From Morinoia aosen (lineage: Eukaryota; Arthropoda; Malacostraca; Amphipoda; Talitridae), in contig CM059576.1 in the NCBI GenBank assembly GCA_030386875.1, positions 68,819,581-68,883,580 of the forward strand: a stretch of 64,000 nucleotides of DNA, written 5' to 3'. Shown piece by piece: positions 1 to 11,174 of the stretch. The notes beneath the pieces were generated by a model. That model saw only the letters and a list, made by a program, of their open reading frames with translations. It had not been told where the DNA came from and made no database searches. How positions within the stretch are numbered: position 1 is the first letter of the stretch; each line of letters opens with the position of its first letter. A program made the position numbers and the translations under genes.

Positions 1-1010
1 TGATTCGAAATCCCCTCCCTGTGCGAGGCCTGCAATGTGGGCCTCGATGATGATAGCGGCCAGTTTTATATGCATCTCGCTGGTGAGTGTGAGTGTATGT
101 TCTGTTTTTGCAGTTTGTTGGATGGCAGTTTTTGCGATTTCGATGTATGTGCTCTTGGTTTTGTCTGTTTTTTGTTTATGGAGTTCGTCGTTCTTCTTGC
201 GGATAGCTTCTTTCCTGTTTGGGCAAGAAGCTGCGAGGGTGCGGTGGTTTCCTTGGCAGTTGAGGCACTTCTTGTGCGGTTAATTGCACTGTTGGTAGGT
301 GTGGTCGTGTGCAGCGCATTCAGAGCAGTTTGGTGTCTTGACAGTGCATTGATGTGTAGAGTGGTCCTCGATTTTGTAGCATTTGAAGCAGATCCGTAGG
401 TGAGTGTATTTTTCAAGTTCCATTTGCGATGGTGTGATCTTTGTGTTGAACAAGAGGAGCCCATTCTGGAGAGCGCTCTGTGTCATGGCAGTGTCGGTGA
501 AGGTTACTTTGATAACGTGTGTGTAGTTTTTGATTTTGTTTATTTCCAGTATTTTTGCCCATTGTTACACTCGTGTTATTTCTTCCTGTATTTCTTGTGG
601 TTGGCGTTGGCCAATGCTGCTGTCCAGTCCAGTTGTCTGATGAATATGGGTCTTTTGGCTGTAAGATCTGGGGGGATTATGGGTTTCAGCTTTATTTTCT
701 GAAAGTGTGTGGTGGCTTTGTCCGAGGTCAGTTTATCAATGGCAGTGATGTCGTCAGTTATGGCGTAGAATCCGCTTGAGTTGCTGGTGAGTCGTATGAG
801 AGGGGCTTCCAAGTGTTTGAATGTAGTTTCAAAGACTTGTTGTCGGTCTTTATGTTGGCTGGGGTCAATCTTGCGGAGTTGGACTATGTAGGTAATGTTG
901 GATTTGTTGGCAGGTTGTGCTGGGATGGTTGTGGTAGTTTGCTTGGTCGTTCGTGGTTGAGTGTTGTTGCCAGGGATGGCATTGGTGCGTGTGTTGGTGT
1001 TATGTTGCAT
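1..1010 (-). pseudogene. Broken gag-like ORF1 of a non-LTR retrotransposon, cut by the window edge
   Basis: Reading leftward from an ATG at 1010, about 140 codons encode a Thr/Asn/Gln-rich N-terminus and then a gag-like domain. The frame shifts near 590-600. The second frame has a TAA at 565-567, then a segment with VTFTDTAMTQ and a zinc knuckle (RICFKCYKIEDHSTHQC, then CSECAAHDHTYQQC). A second TAA at 280-282 interrupts it, and the same frame resumes with a third knuckle (KKCLNCQGNHR) to the window edge. Serial CCHC knuckles in this order are typical of ORF1 nucleic-acid chaperones of Jockey/I-like retrotransposons. One frameshift and two stops make it non-functional. The pol ORF, if present, lies left of the window. 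The knuckles differ from those of the intact element at 50780-57073, so this is another family. Confidence 0.8.
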
Positions 1011-1375
1011 AGTGTTAGGTCTTATATGGGTGGGTGTTGGTAGTATGGCGCGGGAAAACTGGCTATAGCCAGCTCTTCATGAACCACGACTTCCTTGGCG
1101 GGGAAGCATGGTGTTAGTCCTAAGTGTCGATGTATAGTCTCAGGCGTCGGATTTGTCCGGAAGGCGGCTGGTGCCCTACTTGTACCCGCTTCCCCCCTAC
1201 TATAATGGGGTTTGCCAAGATGGTCTGGGGCCTTTCGGTACACCAGACTCTACTACCTTCCGGCGACGCTGAACGGTCGGTAAACGTAAGAGCGAATTAA
1301 GAAAAGGCTACTCACACTCGCTTGAGAGGCCAGGGCTCGGCAAGCGATGTAGGGAGTCGGCTGCTGTTGTGAAAT
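1011..1375 (-). other. Putative 5' untranslated region of the minus-strand non-LTR element
   Basis: This is GC-richer sequence immediately upstream of the ORF1 start at 1010, between that start and AT-rich DNA. It has no long conserved reading frame; the 73-codon ORF here lacks recognisable domains. Position and composition fit a retrotransposon 5' leader with an internal promoter. The exact 5' boundary is not visible and no target duplication could be found because the 3' end is outside the window. Confidence 0.4.
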
Positions 1376-1469
1376 CTTGGTAGTGAGAAGGTAGATGCTG
1401 AAGATTAGATGCTTCTATGACGGTTTTCACTGGTGAACTTCCACCTATGCATGATGTTTTTGTGACCGA

Positions 1470-1700
1470 TGCAATCTTTCTGCACTTCTGAAACGTATTA
1501 CTGGTTTCAAGGGTAACTATGGCAGAATATTTTATTGTGTTCTTATTCTAAAAGATATGTTAGTTCCAGCTTCTCTTACCTAAACAAAAACATTAAAAGC
1601 AAGGAAGGATGGAGGCACGATTAGGTTTGGTGCCATGGGACGCAAAATCTATGCACAAGGTAAGTGTTCCCGCAGAGAAACAGTAAGTTGAGAAGGAAGT
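1470..1700 (+). repeat. Family A dispersed repeat, partial copy
   Basis: Shares with the other family A copies a block reading TTTCAAGGGTAACTATGGCAG, then GTTCCAGCTTCTCTTACC, then GGATGGAGGCACGATTAGG and ATGCACAAGG. The BamHI-containing core (GGATCC) is lost here. Non-coding. Confidence 0.6.
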
Positions 1701-1889
1701 TTATCGCAGTCAAGAAAGATGAGGGACACTGGGGCCATGCTCCCATCGATGTTAAGCTGGGGGTCAGTTTCAGTCGCCATATAAAGGAGAGAAATATAGA
1801 GCTGAAATTTAAATTCACGTCCATGAACACTAATCAATGGACGTTCTACTTTTTAGGGCTCTTATGTATACAAGAATTATTTGAGAATC

Positions 1890-2400
1890 ACCTAATTTTA
1901 CTGCATTTGCGCACTACATTACTTTTTCTAAGGGTAACTATAGCAGAAAAATTTTCTGTGTTTCATTACTAATGGATTAAAAGTTAGTTTCAGCCTTCCT
2001 TACCAACAAAGAAGTTCGAGGAGAAGAAAAATAAGTCACTATTAAATTTGAAGTCAGGGGAACGCGGGTTCTATGCACAAGGTGCGTTCCAGCACAGGAT
2101 CCCGTACGCACAGAAGCAGTAAGTGAAAAATGAAGCTTATGAAACATGATCAAATTAATGAAAAAAGTAGTAAGCTTCAAAACCAGGACAGCAGTTAAAT
2201 GAAAAAAAAGACTCTAAACAAATAAATCAAAATTATTAAAACAAAAGAAAAACTCTTAATTCTCATCTCGGGACCACACATTTCACCCCCTCGCATGGCT
2301 AATCACGGGCAATTGTAGTTTCACTAGGACGAGTAACAACTGACCGTCAACGACGAGTAATGACTGACCGACGGGTAATGACTGATGGTAAGCAATGAAA
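1890..2400 (+). repeat. Family A dispersed repeat with CGTCAACGACG tail
   Basis: Contains the family blocks in order: AAGGGTAACTATAGCAG, GTTAGTTTCAGCC, GGAACGCGGGTTCTATGCAC, AGCACAGGATCCCGTACGCA, and CTCGGGACCACACATTTCACC. It then ends in the short direct-repeat zone GACTGACCGTCAACGACG/GACTGACCGACGGGTAATG at 2340-2390. No coding capacity. Confidence 0.7.
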
Positions 2401-2449
2401 TTGTTAAAAAAGTTTCAGCATTTTTTGAAAGTTTGAGTGACATATTATT

Positions 2450-2765
2450 ACAATATTTTGTCACCATTTCATTTTGAAAATTTATCTTGCTAGGGTAAAG
2501 AGTTTTTTGGTCGCTTCACTGCTGTCTTGGTTTCCAGCACCTCTCAATTTCTTCTTCAAGTTATATCATCTTTAATAAAATTATTTCTCACCTTAATGTT
2601 TCTGTGCGCACGGGATCCTGACCTGGGGTACACCTCATGCATAGATTTCACGTCCTATAATCCTAATCTTCCTGGTGCCTTCATCTTTCTTCTTGTTGAG
2701 CATCTTTGGAGCGGGAATAGAAGCTCAAACCTACAGAATGATTGAACGAAAAATTGAGTTAGCCT
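2450..2765 (-). repeat. Family A dispersed repeat, inverted copy
   Basis: Minus-strand copy with the core TGTGCGCACGGGATCCTG and the neighbouring blocks in reverse order (CTGCTGTCTTGGTTTCCAGC, then GGTGCCTTCATC). It faces the copy at 1890-2400, so the two could pair as a foldback. Confidence 0.65.
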
Positions 2766-4379
2766 TGAAATTGAATGATATGACAAGTTTGCAGTAAAAA
2801 TGGACCGGGCTTTGGGTTTTTTAATAGGGTAAGGCCCTATTAGAGGAAATAACAATTGCTCCAAAAAGCAGCGACGGATGCTTCTGTGAGCGATGGACTG
2901 CAGTTGCTGGGCGAGTTTTGGTTTTAGCGCTTGTTCAAAACCTCGTGCACCTCAGAGGCAACGGAACAGTGCTCGACCATGGAGCTAGGATATATGGAGG
3001 GAGCATAGCTCTATTTCGATCGGGTTCAAACTAGCTGAAAAAGTTGACAAACACGGGCAAAACCTATGCCCGGCACGTCACCACCTCTAAGCCATTCACA
3101 GACGCTTCGGTCCTAACCTCCTGTATGACTCCACCTCCGATTTTCCAAAGCAACATTAGTGTTGCAACAGATATGTTGGTGTAAGGTGTGCGTGAAAGTC
3201 GCTCTGTGATATCCATCTTTTTCTTTAGGGCCTGCAATATTTATAGTTTTAAACTGTTGGTGTATCATTGCTAGGAATTCTGATATTATTAAGTCTTCCC
3301 AAGTGAGGAAAGACAATTAATTATCTTTCTAAATCTAAGAATCCCAAATCGATAAGTTACGTTCAGCTTACGTTTAGCATAATATTTACTTTCTTTCTGT
3401 ATAAGTTAGAAACTAATTTTTCAGCATAGTGAATACCATAGTCCGTATCCAATGACTGTTTTCCATTGAACATTTTCCATTTATTTTCCTAACCTTGTTT
3501 TTGTACAGGATTAGGCAAAATATCACACATTGGTAGGTAGACCTAGACAACTATCGTTAACGCCTTTGACTGTGCGGGGAAAGTAATGGGTTACATTTGA
3601 TTGATTTAATTTATAAAATATATCGAAACAAAATTGCATGATATGTAGTTTTTGAAACTGAAAACACTTTTTTGTTGCTTTACTTCATTTGCATATTATT
3701 AAACCTAGATACGGTTCAGATAATTTTGCCTGACGTGTTATCTACGAGGAATCTTGATTTAGGATAGAGTTCGTGCGTATACTTTCAGTCCCATTGTTGT
3801 TCTTCCCATTTTATAACTAGAGTGATGTAAAAATAATGAGAGTTGAACTTTCATATGTCGCGTCAGAAGTATTCAATTACTTGCGCTTTGTCCCCCTTAT
3901 GTTGCATTCATTATTTGTTCAGGCTAGAAGGTATTTCAACTTTTAAAGCCGTCAGCTAACCTTGGCAAAGGCGATAAAATTAGGTTAAAAGGTGGACTGT
4001 GGACCTGATTGTCCTAATTTAACGAATAGGCATGCTGAATCGAAAAGATATAATACATAAATACATTTAGGAGTATGAACGCTGACCGCTCTCACAGGAT
4101 TTTTTTGACCGTATTATGGTGAGGTCGGACTTTTTGTTTGTCTGATAAATTAGGTTAAATCTTTAAATAAAGCGGAAAGATGACGCAATCGAAAAACTCT
4201 GTGAGAGAAACGAATGAATGAAGACACTGCACTGGTGTTGCCAATTAACTTTGCATTAACGTATGAATCTATCATCAAGCAGGAAAAATAACGATAAAAT
4301 GAAAAATCTTACATTTTACTAGGCGAAATTACCATTGTATTCAATTTAGTCATTTTCAATTGCTTTCTAGTATCTATTT
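2766..4379. other. No gene recognised
   Basis: AT-rich sequence with frequent stops in all frames. I see no conserved domain, splice-consistent ORF, RNA gene or tandem repeat here. Confidence 0.5.
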
Positions 4380-5215
4380 CTTTACTCATAGTAACTCGAT
4401 GACTCTGAAGTTTCGTCGAACCCCCGTTGAAGTTTCGTTCAAACATCGTCCGATTGTTTTTGTCCACTTTTGGAACCAGTTGCTATTAAAGCTAGTCTAC
4501 ATTACGTTGCAATGCGATTAGAACAATTATTATTATAAAACTTATCCTTATAACATAAGAATTTTACAGTCTCGATTCATTTTAAAAAATAAGCCGATAT
4601 TTAACAACGAACTTAGTTCTTTTTCATTGTCAGTAGTTAACAGGTAGTTTTTTTAAGGTTAGTTGTTGGTTAGTTTGTTTTTGCAATTCATGAACTTTCG
4701 AATTCAGTTCATGTTTTCAGGTAAATTTGTTTTGCTGAAGAGGAGCGAATGCTCGAAACGTTCAATTTATTTGTTTGACTTGCAATTTTCAATTCGAGTA
4801 AATGTTCTATACGGTATTTTTAGTTCTCTCCTTTTTACTTAAAATACTTATCTATCGAAGGTATTTCATTTTGTGACTTTTTCTCAACAATGTAGGTAAC
4901 AGAGCAATAACAGTTTTATTATTCTTAATCGAAGACTGACTTGTCAATATTGTGATATTATTGGGTATATAAGTACATTAATTTATTATAATACCCATGT
5001 AGTGCTGGTATGTAATCGGAACATCGGTGATATTTTGAAGCACTCTCGACAATTTGCTTTCATTTTTAATACATTCCCATAGGTGTGGGTGGATCAACTT
5101 GATTACACAGGAGAGTAGTTGTTAGCGTGGGGAGCGAGGCCTGAGCGGATTTCAGGGGGGTTCGAGTGTTCGCAGCAAGCTTGATTTCTCCTAGTAATTT
5201 ATCCGATAGAAGTGA
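4380..5215. repeat. Dispersed repeat B, copy 1 (interrupted)
   Basis: The block GCTAGTCTACATTACGTTGC near 4490-4515 and the block ACTTATCTATCGAAGG near 4846 onward recur at about 6838-6890 in one contiguous stretch. Here they are separated by about 300 bp (4545-4840), so that segment looks inserted. A further shared block, GAGCGGATTTCAGG followed by TAATTTATC, at 5120-5205 matches 6672-6730. Confidence 0.5.
4735..4763 (+). ncRNA. Hammerhead-like core motif (candidate only)
   Basis: The sequence reads CTGAAGA, then a GAGC-GAAT-GCTC hairpin, then GAAAC. This has the order of a hammerhead ribozyme core (CUGANGA, stem II, GAAA). It lies in the segment that interrupts repeat B. An extra G before the stem and an undefined stem III/cleavage site weaken the case. 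Similar motifs are known from Penelope-like and other retroelements. Confidence 0.2.
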
Positions 5216-6639
5216 ACTTTCCCAGTTGAATGAGTACGAGTTCCTATTTATGGTAATATTCGTTGGGAGGCTTATTTACCAGTGCATCTGCATGCAATTT
5301 CCCCTGACATTAACTCTGCCTAACCCCACTTCTAACACAGCGTGTTGTGAACGCGGTTACCACATTCTTAACTGGTTTTTATGCATCAGCTTATAGTGGC
5401 TTGAGGCAATGTAGCCTATGATAGGTTACAGTTGGATGAGAAAACGTCAACATCAGCATCCACCATAATAACATGGCAGACAGTGTCTGCTCCGTATGAG
5501 TTAAATAAAAAAATAAAACAGCCCATTCCGTCGAAAAAATGAATAAAATACAATCAAAATTATAATTTAACACTTAATATCTAAACTCTTATATTCCATA
5601 CATAGAATAACATAATGAAAGCTCGTGCATGCTTATATCATTTATATTGTACAAATATTTTACAGAACGCAGGTTACCGACGATATTTGTGTCAATTGTA
5701 ACTGTTCAGCAAGACATTGCTCACGTTACTAAACTTGACTACCCAAAGTGTACGAGTGAAGCTTTACCGTAATGGTTCACACTCGGTATTGCTGCATTTG
5801 TGGGCTTGCAGCGACAAAGCATCCTGGACTCGCGTTTTTCAAGTAAGTTGAGTCGACGTACGTTATGAATGAGTGGTTTGAATATAAATCTGGAAATTAT
5901 AAAAAATATGCTTAGGCTTAATATCTGTTCACCTTGAACTACTTCGGTAAAACGGGATTATAAAAAATAAGAACTGCAATTTCAATTCTAGATCTTTTTG
6001 GGAAATAAAGGTAAAGAAAGAAAATGATTATTATTGCATATACTATAACGAGCAAGTATAAAGGGAGGTCAGTGAATAGATTTCAAATATTAGAGGAAAA
6101 CTTTTTTGACATTTAAGTAGGCAGATCAATCGAGAAACGCTTGATTGTTCATTGCTCTAAAAATGTTCATGAATGTTTTTTGGAGGTTTTTTCATAACCG
6201 ATATAGTAATCTAAGAAAGAGGTCTTGTTAAAACAAGAGATATGCTGGAAGTACTTCGGTTGCCCTCGTCAATAAATAATTCATTTGCTCTGATGGCACA
6301 TGTACATACCTGTACTTTTGTGTCAATCATTTTTTGATTCAACTTTTTACACGGGTCTTACGATACCAAAATGTGTTATTATCAGTTTTAACATTGAGGT
6401 GTTTTCAAAATCAATGTATCGACATTTCATGTTCGTACTTTATTGGGAATACAATGTTTTTCTGTCTTTTTCTTTGATACATGGACAATAGGAACACTTA
6501 TATTTCTTTGGTCATTCATCCATGCGTGTAGGCTTTATTTGTTTTGATTTTTCAATGGTCACCTCCAATCAACCAATTTTGCGAGGAAACGAAAAAAGAT
6601 AAGCATGTCTTCAAAGTATGAACTTCTTAAAACGATGTC
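5216..6639. other. No gene recognised
   Basis: AT-rich, multiply stopped in all frames. The longest ORFs are about 60-75 codons without domains. Nothing else identified. Confidence 0.5.
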
Positions 6640-7055
6640 TGGGAAAAGCCGTTTTTAAAATGGAGGTGTGTGAGCGGATGCCAGGCCCGAGACTGCGCAG
6701 TAAGCCTGATTTTTCCCAAGTAATTTATCAGTAATTTTGAAACCATTATTGATGAGAAAAATAACTTTGAAACTACTTCTGTTTTTAATTGATTTGAGAT
6801 TTTTTGGGTACACTTCTATCACCTGTTGTCATTATAGCTAGTCTACATTACGTTGCTATACGATTAGAAACACTTATCTATCGAATGGATTTCAGTGTGT
6901 TACTTTTTCTCAATTATAAAGTTAATATAGCAAGATTAGTGTTATTATTCCTGATCGAAAACTTTAATGTAAGTATTGCTATCTTATTAGATATATTAGC
7001 AAACAATTTCATTATTCCACCCGTGTACGGCTTTTATTGGTTCCATTTCAATATA
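6640..7055. repeat. Dispersed repeat B, copy 2
   Basis: Carries the repeat B blocks without the insertion seen in copy 1: GAGCGGATGCCAGG, then TAATTTATCAG, GCTAGTCTACATTACGTTGC, CTTATCTATCGAATGG, and a run through ATTATTCCTGATCGAAAAC. Divergence between copies is substantial. The 118-codon ORF across it is hydrophobic and has no recognisable domain. Confidence 0.5.
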
Positions 7056-7064
7056 ATTGTCATA

Positions 7065-7185
7065 GGATCGGTATCGGTTGTAGTATCGGTCAACATATCG
7101 GTATTTACAGGTATCGGAGTATCGGTGTCTGCCAAACAAGTGGGTATTTGTATCGGCTAAAAGAATATTATCGGTACAGCACTCA
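7065..7185 (+). repeat. Degenerate TATCGG cluster
   Basis: TATCGG or ATCGGT recurs about eight times at irregular spacing (TCGGTATCGGTT, GTATCGGTCAAC, ATATCGGTATTT, GTATCGGAGTATCGG and others). It looks like a decayed short tandem repeat. It is not the TTAGG or TTAGGG telomere repeat. Confidence 0.45.
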
Positions 7186-7689
7186 ATACTATCAGCTGTT
7201 CCGTTGGGGTTGCCATGTCCAAAGCTGATAAAGGGGAATGAGAATTAAAAGGAACAGATAGCACCTGTAACAGTAGCAATTGGATACACAGCTGGTATGG
7301 TAGCCTATACAATACCTGTTACTTATTCAAACTAGTTTGTATAATTTCACTCATTTCGTGCTTCTGCAAAATAATGCGTTTTATCCAAAAAAATAATCAT
7401 GAACAACAACCCACCTTTCTATGGTTCAACTGTAAAAATAACTAAAGGGTTCATGTACAATAGCAAGACTAACCGTAAAATTGCTTACTAAATCAGTCAA
7501 AAAGAATAACATGGCGTACCCTAAACCAAAGGCGGTGTAATGAGGGAACTGTTCCAGTTTTGAGTTAGTTCATTTCGGCTATCAGGGAACGGGGTTTGAG
7601 AGAGTCAAGTTGTGAAGCACACCTGTACTCTGATATCTGATAATATCAACATATAGGTTCCAAAAACCCTTGAAAAATTATACCTGGAA
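7186..7689. other. No gene recognised
   Basis: No domain, RNA gene or repeat was identified. The missing N-terminal THAP exon of the P-type gene at 8124 would be expected upstream, but I could not find it here. Confidence 0.45.
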
Positions 7690-8040
7690 ATTCCGTGCAC
7701 TACCCTCAGGGGGATACAACTATTGTGTCTACGGGAATTAGCGCTCCCATGGGGACTGTGTGAGGGCCTGAACTAAAGGTTAGGTAGGATTTCTTCTTGT
7801 TAAAATAGGATAGGTTTTGGTTTTGTTTCCGACCAGCTTTTTTCACTTCACTGCTCTCCTGTTTTTCAGCACCTACTGCTTTCTTCTTTGACTTTTCTTG
7901 TTCCATGATATTCTTTCTTAGCTTACTGTTTCTATGCACCTTGTGCATAGATTCCGCTTTCCCTCAACTCCATACTAAATGGTGCCTTCATCCTTCCTCT
8001 TTTGGAATATCTTAGTCGTGGTAAATGTAAGCTGAAACTT
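7690..8040 (-). repeat. Family A dispersed repeat, minus copy
   Basis: Contains CCTCAGGGGGATACAACTAT, GGGAATTAGCGCTCCCATGG, then ATGCACCTTGTGCATAGATT and AATGGTGCCTTCATCC in the order expected for the minus strand. It ends about 85 bp before the first visible exon of the P-type gene. The 80-codon Lys-rich ORF on the minus strand is probably fortuitous, because other copies do not keep it open. Confidence 0.7.
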
Positions 8041-8123
8041 TATTATTTAATAATAACAAAAACATTTCCATGTACTGTAAAAAATCTTCACTTATTATTC
8101 TAATCCATTGAATTCTTTTTAAG

Positions 8124-11100
8124 GTTTCCTAAGACCGAATCGGTCAAGAAGCAGTGGAGAGAGGCGATCGGAAGGCATAAATTGAAGAGGCCGCTTACAG
8201 ACGCATCTTTTGTTTGCTCAAATCATTTCAAAGATCAAGATTGGGGTTTCTCAGGTAATCTCAGGAAAGGCATCCGAAAAGAAGGGGCTGTGCCTAGCTT
8301 CTTTGACGATCAACAATTTGAGCCTTCTGATGAAGTTTCAGTTCTACCTGATCCAATTCCGACCCATTCAGGCCATGAGCCCATTCCGTCGGCTTCCACT
8401 GCATGCTCTTTGCAAGCGTCTGTTCCCACTGCGTCCGTTCCCACTGCGTCCGCTCTCACTGCGTCTGCTCTCACTGCGTCTGCTTCCACTGCGTCTGCTT
8501 CCACTGCGTCTGCTTCCACTGCGTCTGCTTCCACTGCGTCTGCTTCCATTGCGTCTGCTTCCACTGCGTCTGCTTCCACTGCGTCTGCTTCCACTGCGTC
8601 TGCTTCCACTGCGTCTGCTTCCACTGCGTCTGCTTCCACTGCGTCTGCTTCCCCTGCGTCTGCTTCCACTGCGTCTGCTTCCACTGCGTCTGTTTCCACT
8701 GCGTCTGCTCTCACTGCGTCTGCGTCCACTCTGCCATCTCCCTTTCCGTCCACAGCCTACCATCCATCTACGATGGATGTAGAAAATACTCCATCCTACA
8801 ATTCTTCTTTGCGACTGCGGAAAAATTAGAAAGAAGTGTATTGGATTCGCCTAGGAAAGTGTTTCTTAAGAAGAAACTGAATCTGTCAACAAATAAGTTG
8901 ATCAAGGCTAAAAAGTCTTTAAAATTAACACGCTTTGAAAATAACAGGCTTCGCAAACAGAAAGTCAAATTGCAACGTAATATCTTGTTTTTAAATGAAA
9001 TTATCAAAGAATTACAAAATAAATGTTATCTAACTCATGAGGTGTCAGCTCTGTTAGAAGATTCAGGAACGGGAGTGAAAGAGCTGTTTGAAAGAAATTT
9101 GGCTAAGAATAAGAAGAAGAAGGTCCCTATGTCCTACTCACCCAATATTCGCAAGTTCGCCTTAACTTTGAATTTCTACTCTCCGAGAGCTTACAAGTAT
9201 GTTAGAAAGTCCTTCAGTAATTGACTCCCTCATCCCAAAACCATTGGAAAATGGTATCAAAGCATTGACGGAGCACCAGGTTTCAGTGAAGAAGCTCTGA
9301 ATTCATTGAAATTACGCTCGGAAAATGATCATAAGCGCATTCCGTGCGCACTCCTCCTGGACGAAATGGCGGTTCGACAGCACATCGAGTGCGTCAACAA
9401 TCAAGTGTACGGCTATGTGGATTGTGGTGTGCCTGCTGTGAGTGACGATTGCCCTATCGCTAAGAATGCTCTAGTGTTCATGATTGTTCCACTCAATTCG
9501 AATTGGAAGTTGCCAGTTGGATACTTTTTAATAGATTCTCTAGGAGGGCTAGAACGTAAAGATTTAATCTTAAGATGCATTTCTCTGCTGCATCAGAATG
9601 GAGTTGATGTCGAGTGCGTTACCTTTGATGGTGCTGCGTCTAACATATCCATGGCGAAAAACTTAGGTTGCTCACTTGACTTAACAAACTTCCGGCCTCG
9701 ATTTCCTCATCCCGTATCAGGTACTGATGTGCATGTCTTTTCAGATGCCTGCCACATGCTAAAACTAGTGAGAAATACATTTGGAGATTTCGGTTACTTA
9801 AAGGATATGGATGGCAATGGAATAAAATTTTCTCTAATAAAAAAACTTCATCAGCTTCAAGAAGAAACTGGTCTTTATCTTAGAAACAAGCTGAAGCCTC
9901 AGCACGAATCTTATTTTCGAAAGAAAATGAATGTCAAGCTGGCAGCGCAAATGCTGAGCGATTCAGTCGCTGATTCATTGCAATTCTGCATGGATAACAA
10001 CATTGAAGGATTCGAGGATGCCACAGCTACGATTAAATTTTTGAGGACGTTTAACCGTCTATTTGATGTGTTCAATTCTCGTAATTTACTGTCTTGTGCC
10101 TTCAAAAAGCCCCTCAGTACTGAAAATTTTCAAATGATTTCTCACCAGTTGAAGCTAGACGCAGAGTACGTCAGAGGATTGCTATGTCCCAACACTGGCC
10201 AAAAGCTTATCTGTTCGAACCGCAAAACAGGTTTTCTCGGTTTTCTAATGTTGATAGAAGGAACATTTTCACTGTAAAACAAGTTGACTGATCTTGAAAT
10301 GAGCTTCTTATGCACTTATAAGTTCAGTCAGGACCATCTGGAACTTTTTTTCGGAAAAATTCGAGCTTATGGTGCATGCAATAACAACCCAACTGCAAGG
10401 CATTTCGCTGCCGCTTACAAGAGGTTGATGCTACATAACGACTTGTCCGATAGCCTTACAGGCAACTGCTACCCATTGGAAAAGGTCCCAATACTTACCG
10501 TATCCAGTGCATCCAAAACGACATCAATGCCTTTAAGCTCGTATCTCGTACGTAGAATAAATGAGAGCCTAACAGAAACTAAGATCGTGGTAGATGACTC
10601 GGAAGCAAAGTTTGAATTGGATTTCGATGTCGACACTGAAGTACAATACCATTTTTCAGCAAATGATACTTACTATAAGAATGTAGTGTCTTATGTTGGT
10701 GGATTTGTAGTTCGTTAAATTATTAAGAAATTGAAATGTTCAAAATGCTGTGAGTGCCTTAGTGAAAGCTCGGAAACTCTTCAAAAGCAGTCATGCTTTA
10801 GATTCCTAAACCTGGTTTCAAAAGGGAATCTGATTTATCCCAGCAAAGATGTAGTTACTATTTATTTATCTACAGAACAGCAGTACAAAGCAAACATTTC
10901 TTCATTTGCTCCAAACCTAAGTTTCAATAAGTTAGTCAATTTAGTCTCTTTGTCTCTTTTAGGCATGCCCATTTTCGAAAGTTTGCGTGAACACTCCATG
11001 GATACTGATCCTCTGAGCAATCATATAGGCCTTCTGATCAAAGCCGTGTCTGCTAAGTATTTGGAATGCAGAGTTGCGCATGCCGCCAAGATGATGACTG

Positions 11101-11174
11101 CTAAATTGGTTATCGCGAAAAGTAGTTCAAGCAGACAAATGTCAAATAAATTAATCCTTTTCAGCGGATTGTAA
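8124..11174 (+). pseudogene. Decayed P-type (THAP9-like) transposase, family 1
   Basis: After an acceptor-like TTTTTAAG, the reading frame encodes the C-terminal half of a THAP zinc finger (FPKTESVKKQW, VCSNHF with C-x2-H, and an AVPSFF box). It continues through an Ala/Ser/Thr repeat to 8829. The frame then shifts into a Lys-rich leucine-zipper-like region, YSPNIRKFALTLNFYSPRAY, and the RNase H-like catalytic region. Candidate acidic residues lie in LLLDEMAVR (about 9355), VTFDGAASN (about 9632) and HLELFFGKIR (about 10335). In-frame stops occur at 9222-9224 (TGA), 10275-10277 (TAA) and 10716-10718 (TAA). Otherwise one frame runs to 11174 and includes a Cys-rich C-terminus (CSKCCECL). The first two zinc-ligand cysteines would lie on an upstream exon that I cannot find. 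No terminal repeats or target duplication were located. Confidence 0.85.
8420..8735 (+). repeat. 15-bp coding minisatellite (Ala-Ser-Thr-Ala-Ser)
   Basis: About 20 near-identical copies of the 15-bp unit GCTTCCACTGCGTCT lie inside the transposase reading frame and encode A-S-T-A-S repeats. The length is a multiple of three, so copy-number change preserves frame. The reverse and shifted frames are also open, which creates several long but meaningless ORFs. Confidence 0.9.

Noticed and set aside
7065..7185. Telomere-like repeat
   Set aside because: The motif is TATCGG at irregular spacing, not TTAGG or TTAGGG, and there is no head-to-tail array.
8310..9224. Long overlapping ORFs on both strands (Arg/Ser-, Asp/Ala- and Cys/His-rich) over the ASTAS array
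   Set aside because: Shadow frames of the 15-bp repeat; only the frame continuous with the THAP motif makes sense.
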